Positions 1 through 7,453 of a stretch of 56,782 bases of DNA are shown here, piece after piece. The DNA comes from Microtetraspora sp. NBRC 16547 (GTDB taxonomy: Bacteria > Actinomycetota > Actinomycetes > Streptosporangiales > Streptosporangiaceae). Location: NCBI RefSeq assembly GCF_030268965.1, contig NZ_BSSE01000040.1, positions 1-56,782 of the forward strand, read 5' to 3'. The position numbers and the translations under genes are program-made. The notes under the pieces are model-generated. The model was not told the origin of the DNA. It saw only the letters and a program-made list of their open reading frames with translations, and searched no databases. Position 1 is the stretch's first letter; each line of letters opens with the position of its first letter.

Positions 1-2
1 GC

Positions 3-206
3 GGCACCAACGAGAACACCAACGGCCTGCTGCGACAGTACTTTCCCAAGGGAACTGACCTGGGCAGGCACAGCCGAAACGATCTGGACGCAGTCGCCGC
101 CGCGCTCAACAGTCGCCCCCGCAAGACGCTCGGCTGGCGTACTCCCGCTGAGGCGTTCAACGAGCATCTAGGCTCGATGACAGGCAGTGTTGCAACGACT
201 CCTTGA
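3..206 (+). pseudogene. IS30-family transposase, C-terminal remnant (runs off left edge)
   Basis: The frame opens at the window edge and reads [17 protein letters not shown], then [18 protein letters not shown], the usual C-terminal end of IS30-type DDE transposases, and stops at TGA 204-206. The catalytic Glu sits in the ENTNG segment; the two Asp would lie outside the window, so intactness upstream cannot be judged. The last residues (after about position 180) no longer look like IS30 and overlap the next IS fragment, so the element appears cut by, or fused to, an IS3 element. Confidence 0.8.
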
Positions 207-210
207 ACCC

Positions 211-516
211 GAGCAGTACACCTCGATCCGCTACTCCGTCCGGCTGGAGGACCTCGGTGTGGTCCGGTCCATCGGCACGGTCGGGGACTCGTTCGACAAC
301 GCGATGGCCGAGGCGCTAAACGGCACATTCAAGGCCGAGCTCATCCATCTCCGCAGGTGGGAGAGCCGGGCCGAGCTGGAGGTGGAGATCGCCGGTTGGG
401 TCGGCTGGTACAACAACGAGCGGATTCACAGCGCGATCGAGGACAAATCCCCTGCGGAGTACGAGGCCGCATACTACGCTTCTGTCATCACACCAGCACC
501 CTGCGTCGCAGGTTAG
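211..516 (+). pseudogene. IS3-family transposase OrfB, C-terminal remnant
   Basis: Homology begins at QYTSIRYSVRLEDLGVVRS and continues through GDSFDNAMAEALNG, ELIHLRRW and WVGWYNNERIHSAI, the C-terminal third of the IS3 OrfB integrase core (rve domain). The final catalytic Glu (AEALNG) is present but the D,D part and all of OrfA are missing. An upstream in-frame ATG at 187 lies in the IS30 remnant and is fortuitous. It is a dead fragment, followed directly by its own terminal inverted repeat. Confidence 0.85.
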
Positions 517-522
517 CCAGGT

Positions 523-563
523 CTCCACGAAACCCGGGGCACCTCAAAACCCGGGGCACCTCA
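523..563. repeat. IS3 right-end terminal repeat with a duplicated 17-bp tip
   Basis: Bases 523-546 read on the minus strand start TGAGGTGCCCCGGGTTTCG, the tip sequence typical of actinobacterial IS3 elements. The distal 17 bp (530-546) is repeated perfectly and in tandem at 547-563. A second tip next to the first suggests a leftover of a neighbouring copy or of a tandem IS junction. From 564 to 706 I see only a possible short coding remnant. Confidence 0.6.
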
Positions 564-579
564 GACCGACTCCAGCCAC

Positions 580-681
580 CTGGCCAGTCCCGAACAGATC
601 ACCTCCCGCATCGCATGGTCCGAACGCGAACACGCCTACACCAGTGCCAACCGCCTTGCCTTCACGACGGCACTGCACTGA
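580..681 (+). other. Possible short coding remnant without start
   Basis: A frame without Met reads LASPEQITSRIAWSEREH, then AYTSANRLAFTTALH and stop TGA 679-681. Composition and codon use look protein-like, yet I do not recognise the family. It lies between the IS3 tip and the inverted repeat at 707, so it is most likely the tail of a host or plasmid gene cut by insertions. The evidence is only the appearance of the peptide. Confidence 0.2.
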
Positions 682-779
682 CACCGAGCGTGCTTCTGAT
701 CGCATGGGCTGTGAACGATAGTTGGCGGAATGAGAGTTTTGGCGTTTAAGTGATCTTGCTGGTGGGGGGCGGAGGTGAA

Positions 780-809
780 CCGTGGCCCCCGCCCTTGGCG
801 GGGCCACGG
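780..809 (-). terminator. Hairpin terminator downstream of dinB
   Basis: CCGTGGCCCC and GGGGCCACGG form a strong GC stem over a short CGCCCTTGGC-type loop, just past the stop of the minus-strand dinB gene. There is no clear U-run, as is common in actinomycetes. Confidence 0.55.
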
Positions 810-823
810 TGGCGCGATCGTGG

Positions 824-1408
824 TTAAGCCTTGATTGGTGCGGCCGCCCTGGCGGCCAGTTCGATCTTCGCGCAGTAGGCTGCACGAGCTTCCTCGTCGA
901 TCTGCTTCTCGTATTCGGGGCGCACCCCGGTCCGGCCGTCGAGGCCCTCGCGCAGGATATCGGCGTGCCCGGCATGCCGGTTGGACTCGCCGAGGACATG
1001 GACCATGACGGCGAACAGGTTCGTGTTGGGATAAGGCTCCGGCCACCACGGCACGTGGCCGGGGGCGTCGAGGGGAAGCTCGTTGATCGTCGCGTCCGAG
1101 TGTTCCCACGTGCGCCGATAGAACCCGATGATCTGATCGCGGGTCTCGTCCGCGGTCGCCCACAGATCGCTGCCGTTGGAGTCCTGCCACCGGGGCAGGG
1201 ATTCCGGGGATGGGCGGTCGAAGACCTCGCCGAAGTACCTGGCCTCGACGCTGGCCACGTGTTTGACCAGGCCGAGGAGGTTGGTCCCGGTCGCTGTCAG
1301 AGGTCGGCGGGCGTCGTATTCGGATAATCCGTCGAGTTTCCAGAGCAGCGCCTTGCGGTCCCGCCGCAGTCTCCCGTGCAGATTGTCTTTCGCGAAATCG
1401 TCGATCAT
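824..1408 (-). CDS. DinB/DUF664 family protein
   Basis: 194 residues, the normal size for the DinB/DUF664 four-helix-bundle family, members of which bind a divalent metal through three His and often act as thiol-dependent or S-transferase-like enzymes. Candidate metal ligands are the His of VKHVASVEARYFGE (about residue 50) and the two in GESNRHAGHAD near residue 140. Start is ATG at 1408 (MIDDFAKDNLHGRLR). The gene stands alone between mobile-element remnants and inside the 23-bp inverted repeats, so it may have moved with them. Substrate unknown. Confidence 0.85.
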   Translation of the reverse strand: MIDDFAKDNLHGRLRRDRKALLWKLDGLSEYDARRPLTATGTNLLGLVKHVASVEARYFGEVFDRPSPESLPRWQDSNGSDLWATADETRDQIIGFYRRTWEHSDATINELPLDAPGHVPWWPEPYPNTNLFAVMVHVLGESNRHAGHADILREGLDGRTGVRPEYEKQIDEEARAAYCAKIELAARAAAPIKA

Positions 1409-1520
1409 GGGTCACGATTCTGTCAGGCTGCGCCGGTGGGCTCAGGTTGCGAGCTGCCTGGCGTCGGCTCCGCCAACTATCGCTCACAGCCACATCGCAG
1501 ACACGCGTCGAAGCACCGAG

Positions 1521-1556
1521 TGGCCGTCTCAAGCGCGAACTGGCCATCTGAAGCGC
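1521..1556. repeat. Direct 16-bp repeats, IS21-like end remnant
   Basis: TGGCCGTCTCAAGCGC (1521-1536) recurs as TGGCCATCTGAAGCGC (1541-1556), a 20-bp period. Multiple short repeats with this core are characteristic of IS21-family ends in actinomycetes, so this is probably a leftover terminus. The stretch 1557-1714 has lower GC and no gene; it separates the repeats from a gene fragment that lost its 5' half. Confidence 0.4.
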
Positions 1557-1714
1557 TCAGTCACAGCATCCCTGCAGCGAGTACGTTCACAGTTGATCTT
1601 CGGCTCCGTACTGTCAACTTCGATGACGCAAACGCTGGCACTTCGATATCCGTCGAACTGACAGTGCCCAGGTCCGGGGCGGGTCTCACTGTCATCTTCG
1701 CTGCTTCCAGACAA

Positions 1715-2179
1715 TGGCCGACCTTGCCGGGCGCGGACCTCGCGGAGGCGTGCCGGACCGCTCGGGACGCAGGCTGCGCCGGGCTGGAACTGCGCGCCCA
1801 CCCCGACACCGGCGTGCATGTGGGCATGGAGGAGGCGGAGCGTGCGCAGGCCCGGCGGCTGCACGCGGTCGCCGACCGGGCACGGGTGGCGGGCGTGCGG
1901 CTGCTGGTCGAGACCCATGACTCCCACCCGACCGGCCGGGACGTGCGGCGCCTGCTGGACGCGGCCGGCGTACCCGACGTGACCGGCGCGATCTGGGACG
2001 CGTTGCACCCGTGGCGGCACGGCGAGAGCCCGGTGGACACGCTCGCGGAAATACGGCGGCTGCTGGTGCGGGAGGGGTACCGGGGCTGGGTGTCCCTGGA
2101 GTGGGAGCGCACCTGGTATCCCCGGGTGGCTTCCGTCGGATCGGTGCTGCCCGGCGCTCTCGCCTGGGTACGGGGCTGA
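1715..2179 (+). pseudogene. Sugar-phosphate isomerase/epimerase-like TIM barrel, 5'-truncated
   Basis: From about DLAEACRTARDAGCAGLELR the frame matches the C-terminal half of AP-endonuclease-2/xylose-isomerase-like TIM barrels: LLVETHDSHPTG (metal-ligand strand), GAIWDALHPWRHGE, and GYRGWVSLEWERTWYP with the conserved late Glu. Full-length relatives have about 270 residues; only about 155 remain. The open frame continues upstream to 1376, but that part translates IS debris and is not homologous. The gene was probably truncated by the neighbouring mobile element. Confidence 0.7.
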
Positions 2180-2685
2180 CGGTTCGTTCACGGTCGCGCG
2201 CCTCCGGCACATGACACGCACGGCTGGCATGCGCCTCGGGAACGCCGGGAGACGCACGACGGGAGCACCGCCACGGCATCTCTGTTCGCCGGGGATGAGG
2301 AGGGGGTGCAGCGGCGGGGGTTTCGCCGACGAGCTGGAGCGCCGCGGTGGGTTTCATCCGAGAGCGCACCGGAAGCGGCCGACCTCGGCGAGTCCCTCGC
2401 CCGGCGCTGTGGTCGCAGGACGCGCCACCGCGTGCGCGTACAGGCGGCCATGGCCAGCTGTCGCTGCTGGAAGAGACCCTCCGGACTTGGCTCCACGGTG
2501 CCGGGCCGGTCGGATCGGGGGAAGCACCCACGGGCGTGGCGGCCGCCGCCCGCCGAGGATGCTGCTCCCCGCGCTGTGCGGGACACCCAAGGCGGGCACT
2601 CAGCTTCGGTCTCGACGCCAAAGCCTGCCGTCCCCCGGGGTGACACCCTGTGAACGACGGCCAAGGACGAGGTAAGGAGTAGCCA
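2180..2685. other. 506-bp stretch without recognisable gene
   Basis: Several open frames exist on both strands (for example 2306-2653 plus), but all are Arg/Pro-rich with no family signature and look like GC-driven shadows. The last 15 bases carry the AAGGAG ribosome site of the next gene. Confidence 0.5.
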
Positions 2686-3530
2686 GTGCGGGTCTACATC
2701 TCCATCGACATGGAGGGCGTGGGCGGCATCGCCACCATGGACCAGATCGTCCGCGGCGGCCACGGGTATCCGCGATCGCAGCGGCTGATGACCGGCGAGG
2801 CCAACGCCGCCATCGAGGGCGCGTTCGAGGCCGGAGCCGACAGCGTGCTGATCAACGACAGCCACGGCACCATGGACAACCTGCTGCACGACGAACTCGA
2901 CCCGCGGGCCCGGTTGATCTTCGGCAGTCCCAAGCTGGACTGCATGGCCGAGGGCATCTCGGCCGAGCACGACGTGGCCATGTTCCTTGGCTACCACGCC
3001 GCCGCCGGCTCGCCCGGCGTGCTCGCCCACACCTCTCCTCGCACTTCTACGAGGTACGACTGAACGGCCGGCCGGTGTCGGAGGCCGAGGTCAACGCGTT
3101 GCAGGCCGCGGCGGTCGGTGTCCCGGTCGGGTTGCTCACCGGCGACGACGTCATCTGCGACGTCGCGGAGAAGGCCTTCCCCGGCGTGCGTACGGTCGCC
3201 GTCAAGATCGCGCACGGGCACACCGCCGCGGACAGCCTCTCCCCGGCCGAGGCCAGGCGGCTCATCCGGGAGGCGGCGGCGGAGACCGTACGGGGGGCCG
3301 GGGAGCTGGCGCCGCTCCAGCTGCCCGAGACCCTGGAGCTGGAGATCGACATGCCGAGCACGCCCGCGGCCGAGATGGGGGCGCAGATCCCGGGCGTGCG
3401 CAGGATCGCCGACAAGACGCTCGCCGCTACCTTCGCCACGCCCCGCGAGGTTCTGGGCTGCGTCACGCTCTGCTACCACTTCGCCGCCGAGGCCATGATC
3501 AGCCGGATGGCCCTGTTCAGCCGCCGCTAG
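2686..3530 (+). pseudogene. DppA-type D-aminopeptidase (peptidase M55), single frameshift
   Basis: The first frame (GTG 2686, AAGGAG at 2674-2679) begins MRVYISIDMEGVGG and carries every zinc/active-site residue of DppA in register: D8, E10, H60, H104 and H115. After GVLAHT the frame is lost and runs to a stop at 3061-3063. Another frame continues the protein exactly, SSHFYEVRLNGRPVSEAEVN, to the stop at 3528-3530. The break is near 3029-3034 and needs one base lost (or two gained). M55 enzymes release D-Ala from cell-wall peptides, which would fit the peptide importer and LD-carboxypeptidase further right. It may be a true pseudogene or a sequence error. Confidence 0.85.
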
Positions 3531-3616
3531 CGCCGTGACCGGCGGTGGCCGCCATCGTCCGCCCCGGATCGATGGACAACGTCGCCACCACCTTTCAGCG
3601 GTATATAGCGAGGAAC

Positions 3617-3636
3617 CCCGGGCGTTCACGCCCGGG
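3617..3636. other. Left-end subterminal hairpin of the IS605-type element
   Basis: CCCGGGCG and CGCCCGGG form a perfect 8-bp stem around TTCA. TnpA of this family recognises such single-stranded hairpins near each end. Confidence 0.6.
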
Positions 3637-3656
3637 AGGAATCGCTTCCCTCGCCT

Positions 3657-3678
3657 CGCCCGGACGCTAGTCCGGGCG
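3657..3678 (-). terminator. Hairpin overlapping the end of tnpA
   Basis: CGCCCGGAC and GTCCGGGCG form a perfect 9-bp stem with a GCTA loop that includes the tnpA stop codon. It can end tnpA transcription or block read-in. Confidence 0.4.
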
Positions 3679-3815
3679 TTTCTGGTTCTCGATGTACTTG
3701 ATGATCGACAGTGGGCCGTCGCCGCAGGACGCCGCGAAGGGCGACGGTGACCAGAAATGGCCGCCTTCGGTACTTGGTGGGGAAGACCGAATGCGCGTGG
3801 AGGCTGTAGGCCTGT
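3667..3815 (-). pseudogene. IS200-type transposase TnpA, internally deleted and frameshifted
   Basis: Two pieces of TnpA survive in different minus-strand frames. The N-terminal piece reads AYSLHAHSVFPTKYRRRPF, the classical first strand of Y1 transposases. The C-terminal piece reads GHFWSPSPFAASCGDGPLS then IIKYIENQKRPD and stop (3667-3669). The middle, including the HUH motif and catalytic Tyr helix, is gone. No functional protein is expected. Confidence 0.75.
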
Positions 3816-3894
3816 AGATCACACTGCGACGTCTGCGGATATCCGGTTTCGGTTTCCATCACGGCGACATGAACCAGCCGATAATGTGTTCGAT

Positions 3895-5046
3895 GTGAAG
3901 CTGGTGGTGCAGGTGAGGCTGCGGCCGACGCCCGAGCAGGCGGCGGCGTTGGAGGCGACACTGCGCGCCTGCAACGACGCCGCGAACTTCGCCTCGGTGG
4001 CGGCGTTCACGACCGGGGACCGGCGTGAGTACGCGTTGCGCAAGCACACCTATCGCGAGGTGAAAGCGCGCGGGTTGGGGGCGCAGGCCGCCCAGCATGT
4101 GATCAAGAAGGTCGCCGACGCCTACACCACACTGAAGGCCAACATCCGGGCCGGGAACCTGGGATCGGAAGGCTCCCGGCGCCGTACGCGGGCCGAGGGC
4201 AAACCGATCGTCTTCCGCGCCGGTGCCGCGCAGCCGTTCGATGACCGGTGCCTGTCCTGGGATCACACCGCCCACACGGTGTCGATCTGGACCACGGCCG
4301 GCAGGGTGAAGAATGTCGCGTTCGCCGGGTCGGCCGACCAGCTCAAGACGCTCGCCTTGTACCGGAAGGGCGAATCCGACCTGGTCTGCCGGGACGGCAT
4401 GTGGTTTCTGTACGCGACCTGTGAGATCCCTGATGTTCCGGTCACCGAACCCGACGGGTTCATAGGGGTGGATCTGGGCATCGCCAACATCGCCACCACC
4501 AGCGACGGCGCCCGCCACTGCGGTAAGGGACTGAACGCGGTGCGCCACCGCAATCGGGAGCTGCGCCGCCGGTTGCAGGTTAAGGCCACCAGGTCCGCCA
4601 AACGGCTGCTGAAGAAGCGCCGCCGCAAGGAGGCGCGGTTCGCCGCCGACACCAATCACCGCATCGCCAAACGCATCGTGACCGAGGCAGAACGCACCGG
4701 ACGCGGCATCGCCCTGGAAGACCTGGGCGGCATCCGTGACCGGGTACGGCTCCGCAAGCCCCAGCGGGTCACGCTGCACTCGTGGAGTTTCCACCAGTTG
4801 GGGAGCTTCATCGTCTACAAGGCGGCCCGGCACGGGGTCGCCGTGATCCATGTGGATCCGGCCTACACCTCCCAGACCTGCTCGGCCTGCGGGCATGTGG
4901 ACAAGGCCAACCGGCCGGGCCAGGCAACCTTCTCGTGTACGTCGTGCGGCTTCGCTGAGCACGCCGACGTCAACGCGGCCCGCAACATCGCCTCGCGCGG
5001 TGTCGTGGGTTGGGCAGTGAGTCACGCTGCCGACGACGCGGCCTGA
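3895..5046 (+). CDS. tnpB: RNA-guided endonuclease TnpB
   Basis: 383 residues, typical of compact actinobacterial TnpB. The RuvC triad is complete: D193 (GVDLGIAN), E275 (IALEDLGGI) and D358 (HADVNAARN). The zinc ribbon has C329/C332 and C348/C351. The N-terminal strand KLVVQVRLRPTPEQ sets the start at GTG 3895; the open frame extends to 3757 but the extra residues translate tnpA sequence. TnpB cuts DNA matched by the guide part of an omega RNA transcribed from its 3' end and helps IS605 copies persist at the excised locus. All key residues being intact beside a ruined tnpA suggests a domesticated or stranded nuclease. Confidence 0.9.
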   Translation: MKLVVQVRLRPTPEQAAALEATLRACNDAANFASVAAFTTGDRREYALRKHTYREVKARGLGAQAAQHVIKKVADAYTTLKANIRAGNLGSEGSRRRTRAEGKPIVFRAGAAQPFDDRCLSWDHTAHTVSIWTTAGRVKNVAFAGSADQLKTLALYRKGESDLVCRDGMWFLYATCEIPDVPVTEPDGFIGVDLGIANIATTSDGARHCGKGLNAVRHRNRELRRRLQVKATRSAKRLLKKRRRKEARFAADTNHRIAKRIVTEAERTGRGIALEDLGGIRDRVRLRKPQRVTLHSWSFHQLGSFIVYKAARHGVAVIHVDPAYTSQTCSACGHVDKANRPGQATFSCTSCGFAEHADVNAARNIASRGVVGWAVSHAADDAA

Positions 5047-5120
5047 CCTGTACCCGCCAGGTACGGCGAGGAGCTGCGAGCTTGGCCCTTCAGGGCCGAG
5101 AAGCTGACTGTGGCGACGTT
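4950..5120 (+). ncRNA. Predicted omega (right-end) RNA of TnpB, with guide just past the element end
   Basis: In this family the RNA overlaps the 3' end of tnpB and runs through the right end into flanking DNA. Here the right end has a stem ACCTG/CAGGT near 5046-5062 and the TTCA-loop hairpin at 5081-5100, followed by AAGCTGAC. The guide would be the roughly 16-20 nt after about 5108. Limits are inferred from family organisation, not from any transcript. Confidence 0.4.
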
Positions 5121-5144
5121 GTCGAGGTCGCACCGCCGCCTGCC

Positions 5145-5756
5145 TCAGACGGATGCGGTCTCCCAGACGAACCCGTCCGGGTCGGTGAAGGGCCCGGCAC
5201 CGCCGCCGATCACGATCCGGTGCGATCCGGCGCCCTCCTGGGAGACACCGGTGTCCTTGGCGAGGGCGCGGCGCGGGTAGAGCGCCAGCGTGACGGCCGA
5301 CGACGGAGTGTCGAACTCGACATACTTGCCGCCGAAGCTCTTCGCCACGGCCAGGCCGCGGTCGACATAGAACCGCTTGCTCGCCTTGACGTCCGCCACG
5401 CCCAACAGGAGCGCGACCTGGTCGATGTGCCGGGCGGCAGGGCCGGTGTCCTTCTTGTTCGAGGTCGCGATCTTGCAGATCGTCCCGTCCGGGGCGCGTA
5501 CGACGCCGCCGTAGCCCCAGAACCCCTTCGTGGCCGGCTTCAGCGTCGTGGCGCCGGCGTCGAGGGCGGCGCTGATGAGGGCGTCGACGTTGCCCGGCTG
5601 GGACGCCACGAGTGACAGCGCGAACCCACGGAAGCCGGTCGTCGGCGCATCCGAGGCGCGTACGTTCACGTAAGACCCCAAACCGAACGCTTCGTAGAAG
5701 GCGGCCGCGGCCGCGGGGTCGGGAACTTCCAGGGTGACGGATTCGAAGGAGGTCAT
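5145..5756 (-). CDS. VOC (glyoxalase/dioxygenase-fold) protein
   Basis: 203 residues with two vicinal-oxygen-chelate half-modules: SVTLEVPDPAAAAAFYEAFG at the N-terminus and VALLLGVADVKASKRFY after residue 110, ending DPDGFVWE. Start at 5756 is chosen for MTSFESVTLEV preceded by AAAGGAC; a longer frame to 5816 adds residues that do not belong to the fold. VOC proteins of this layout are often resistance or ring-cleavage homologues, but no metal-ligand set can be assigned with confidence, so function is open. Confidence 0.8.
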   Translation of the reverse strand: MTSFESVTLEVPDPAAAAAFYEAFGLGSYVNVRASDAPTTGFRGFALSLVASQPGNVDALISAALDAGATTLKPATKGFWGYGGVVRAPDGTICKIATSNKKDTGPAARHIDQVALLLGVADVKASKRFYVDRGLAVAKSFGGKYVEFDTPSSAVTLALYPRRALAKDTGVSQEGAGSHRIVIGGGAGPFTDPDGFVWETASV

Positions 5757-6229
5757 GGCAGGTCCTTTTCGCGAGGTGGGTTCGTCGTGGGTCACATCGA
5801 CCCGCCGTGTGGACATTCACAGCTTTGCTTTCGCCCCGTCCGCTCCACATCCGTGGCGACCACGGAGCCGCCCACGGATCGACAGCACGGATCGACAGCA
5901 CGGATCGCGGGCGGTGGTCACCACGGATGGGGCCGTGGAGCGGATGCGGCAAACTGGGGCAGTGGCGGCAGAAGTGGCGGGCAGGCACCGCAGGCGCTGG
6001 AGCGGATGGCGCCTGAGCCCGGCCCGGTGTGGCAACGGGCCACCTGGATCTGGCACCACTGGTATGTCGCGCTGCGCGCCGAGGCCGCCGTGCTCGCCGG
6101 GAGCCCCGGCGCTCGCGACCGTCTGGCTGAGGCCCGGCGGCGCGGCCGCGCTCGCCGACCTCGGCCTCGCCCCGATGGCCCCCGCCCCAACACCGATGAT
6201 GACCGCAGAGCGATCGTGATGGAGGAAGT
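5757..6229. other. 473-bp stretch: 13-bp tandem repeat and a possible LuxR-type remnant
   Basis: CACGGATCGACAG is repeated at 5873-5885 and 5886-5898, then CACGGATCG to 5907. Around 6010-6130 one plus frame reads VWQRATWIWHHWYVALRAEA followed by AVLAG, resembling the TPR helices at the C-terminus of large LuxR/AAA regulators, with neighbouring pieces in another frame. This may be a decayed regulator. No intact gene is visible. Confidence 0.3.
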
Positions 6230-7453
6230 GTGGGAACGGAGCAGGACCCGCCCGGAGCGTCCGGACCGGCCGGCCTCGGCGACGCCCGCGCCCGGCGCCG
6301 TGGAGTCGGGACCCGCGGGCGGGTGGTCCTGGTCGTGATCGGTGTCGTGGCCGTCGCGTCGGGGGCCGTGGCCGTCGCCCGCGCCGGCCACCGGGCCGAC
6401 GTTCCCGGGCAGAGCGCGGGGTCGGTGACGCCCGGTACGGCGGAGCGGTCGGCCGGCGCCGCCGATGAGCAGGTCCGGGACGGGCGGGTCCGGGACGCGC
6501 GGACGGTGTGGCCGGAGGCGGTCGCGTCGCTCCCGAAGACGTCCGCGGACGGACTCGGCTATCGGCCGGTCACCGCGCTCGGACCCACCGAGATCCTCCT
6601 CACCGCGGGGCCGTCGTTCGAGGAGCCGAAGCGGTTAGACGTCTACGACATGAAGACGGGCCGGATCCGGACCCTCACCACGTTGGTCCCGGGAGGTGAC
6701 GGATACGTCCACGGCGCCGTGGAGGTGGGCGAGGACTACATCGCGTGGTACGGCAGGAGGCCGCGAAACCCGCGGAGCTGGGCGGACTTCTGGGTGGCCC
6801 CCCGCCAGGGCGGGGATCCGATCCGGGTCGGCGAGGTGACCGGCGATCTCGCGGGGATCGACCGCTTCGGGGTGGGCGGGGACCACGTCGTCTGGTCGCC
6901 CGAGGGCGGCGGCGTCTACCGCATGCCGATCGGCGGCGGCGAGGCCGAGAAGATCCCGGGAATAGACGGGTTGTGGCTGGCGTCGTGGCCGTGGGCCCGC
7001 AACGTTCCGGCGGAGAGCGACATCGAGACGGGGCTGCTGGACGCCAACCAGAACGTGCTGGCCGACCTGCGCAGCGGCGTGCGGCAGAACATCATCCCGC
7101 CGCCGGGCGCCACCGGCCTGCGCTGCTCCAGGGAGTGGTGCGTCGGCCGTCAGGGCGGGGGAGCCGTCGCCATGCGCGTCGACGGTTCGGACCTGCGGCG
7201 CGTGCCGTGGACCATGACCGAGCCGGAGGTCTACGGTGGCCGCTTCGTCGAGGTGTACCGGGACACGACGAGCATGATCTATGACCTCGCCACGGGGAAG
7301 GCGGGCGGCATCACGGCGCCCAGCCCGGACGGCAGGTCGGGCTCGTACGGGCAGGGCGCCTCGTCGTCGCCCACCCAGGTCTTCTTCTGGGACGCGAAGC
7401 CCGGTGACGACTACGACGTCCTCAACCTGGCCGCGATCCCGGAGCGGGAGTAG
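6230..7453 (+). CDS. Membrane-anchored propeller-like protein, function unknown
   Basis: 407 residues from GTG 6230 with a GGAGG site 5 bases upstream. A short cytoplasmic Arg-rich head is followed by one membrane helix (VVLVVIGVVAVASGAVAV, about residues 31-50), a polar linker, then an all-beta extracellular domain with repeated short motifs (TGRIRTLTTLVPGGDGYVHG, GGDPIRVGEV, GGGVYRMPIGGGEAEKIPG) like TolB/WD-type propeller blades. One Cys pair (LRCSREWCVG) may form a disulfide. It overlaps the end of the convergent flavoprotein gene by 32 bp. No catalytic signature seen. Confidence 0.75.
   Translation: MGTEQDPPGASGPAGLGDARARRRGVGTRGRVVLVVIGVVAVASGAVAVARAGHRADVPGQSAGSVTPGTAERSAGAADEQVRDGRVRDARTVWPEAVASLPKTSADGLGYRPVTALGPTEILLTAGPSFEEPKRLDVYDMKTGRIRTLTTLVPGGDGYVHGAVEVGEDYIAWYGRRPRNPRSWADFWVAPRQGGDPIRVGEVTGDLAGIDRFGVGGDHVVWSPEGGGVYRMPIGGGEAEKIPGIDGLWLASWPWARNVPAESDIETGLLDANQNVLADLRSGVRQNIIPPPGATGLRCSREWCVGRQGGGAVAMRVDGSDLRRVPWTMTEPEVYGGRFVEVYRDTTSMIYDLATGKAGGITAPSPDGRSGSYGQGASSSPTQVFFWDAKPGDDYDVLNLAAIPERE

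Larger units (their letters stand above)
707..1491. mobile_element. dinB gene bounded by 23-bp inverted repeats (possible mobile cassette)
   Basis: Bases 707-729 (starting GGCTGTGAACGATAG) and 1469-1491 are inverted copies over 23 bp with one mismatch, pointing outward around one gene and its terminator. This is how the ends of a small transposon or non-autonomous passenger element look. No transposase lies inside. No target-site duplication was evident by eye. It may instead be the two ends of an IS whose transposase was replaced. Confidence 0.45.
3605..5110. mobile_element. IS200/IS605-type element: dead tnpA, intact-looking tnpB
   Basis: Divergent tnpA (minus, degraded) and tnpB (plus) are framed by subterminal hairpins with the same TTCA loop at 3617-3636 and 5081-5100, the organisation of IS605-type elements. 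Element ends are estimated because the cleavage sites cannot be fixed by eye. With tnpA internally deleted it cannot move unless helped in trans, but TnpB and its guide RNA could still work. Confidence 0.75.

Noticed and set aside
2306-2653. 115-codon plus-strand frame in the gap before the M55 gene
   Set aside because: Arg/Ser/Pro-rich, no ribosome site, overlapping frames on both strands of similar length; typical GC artefact.
3859-5988. Very long minus-strand open frame (about 700 codons) opposite tnpB and the VOC gene
   Set aside because: It is the codon-position shadow of tnpB and the VOC gene; Arg/Gly-rich with no family motif.
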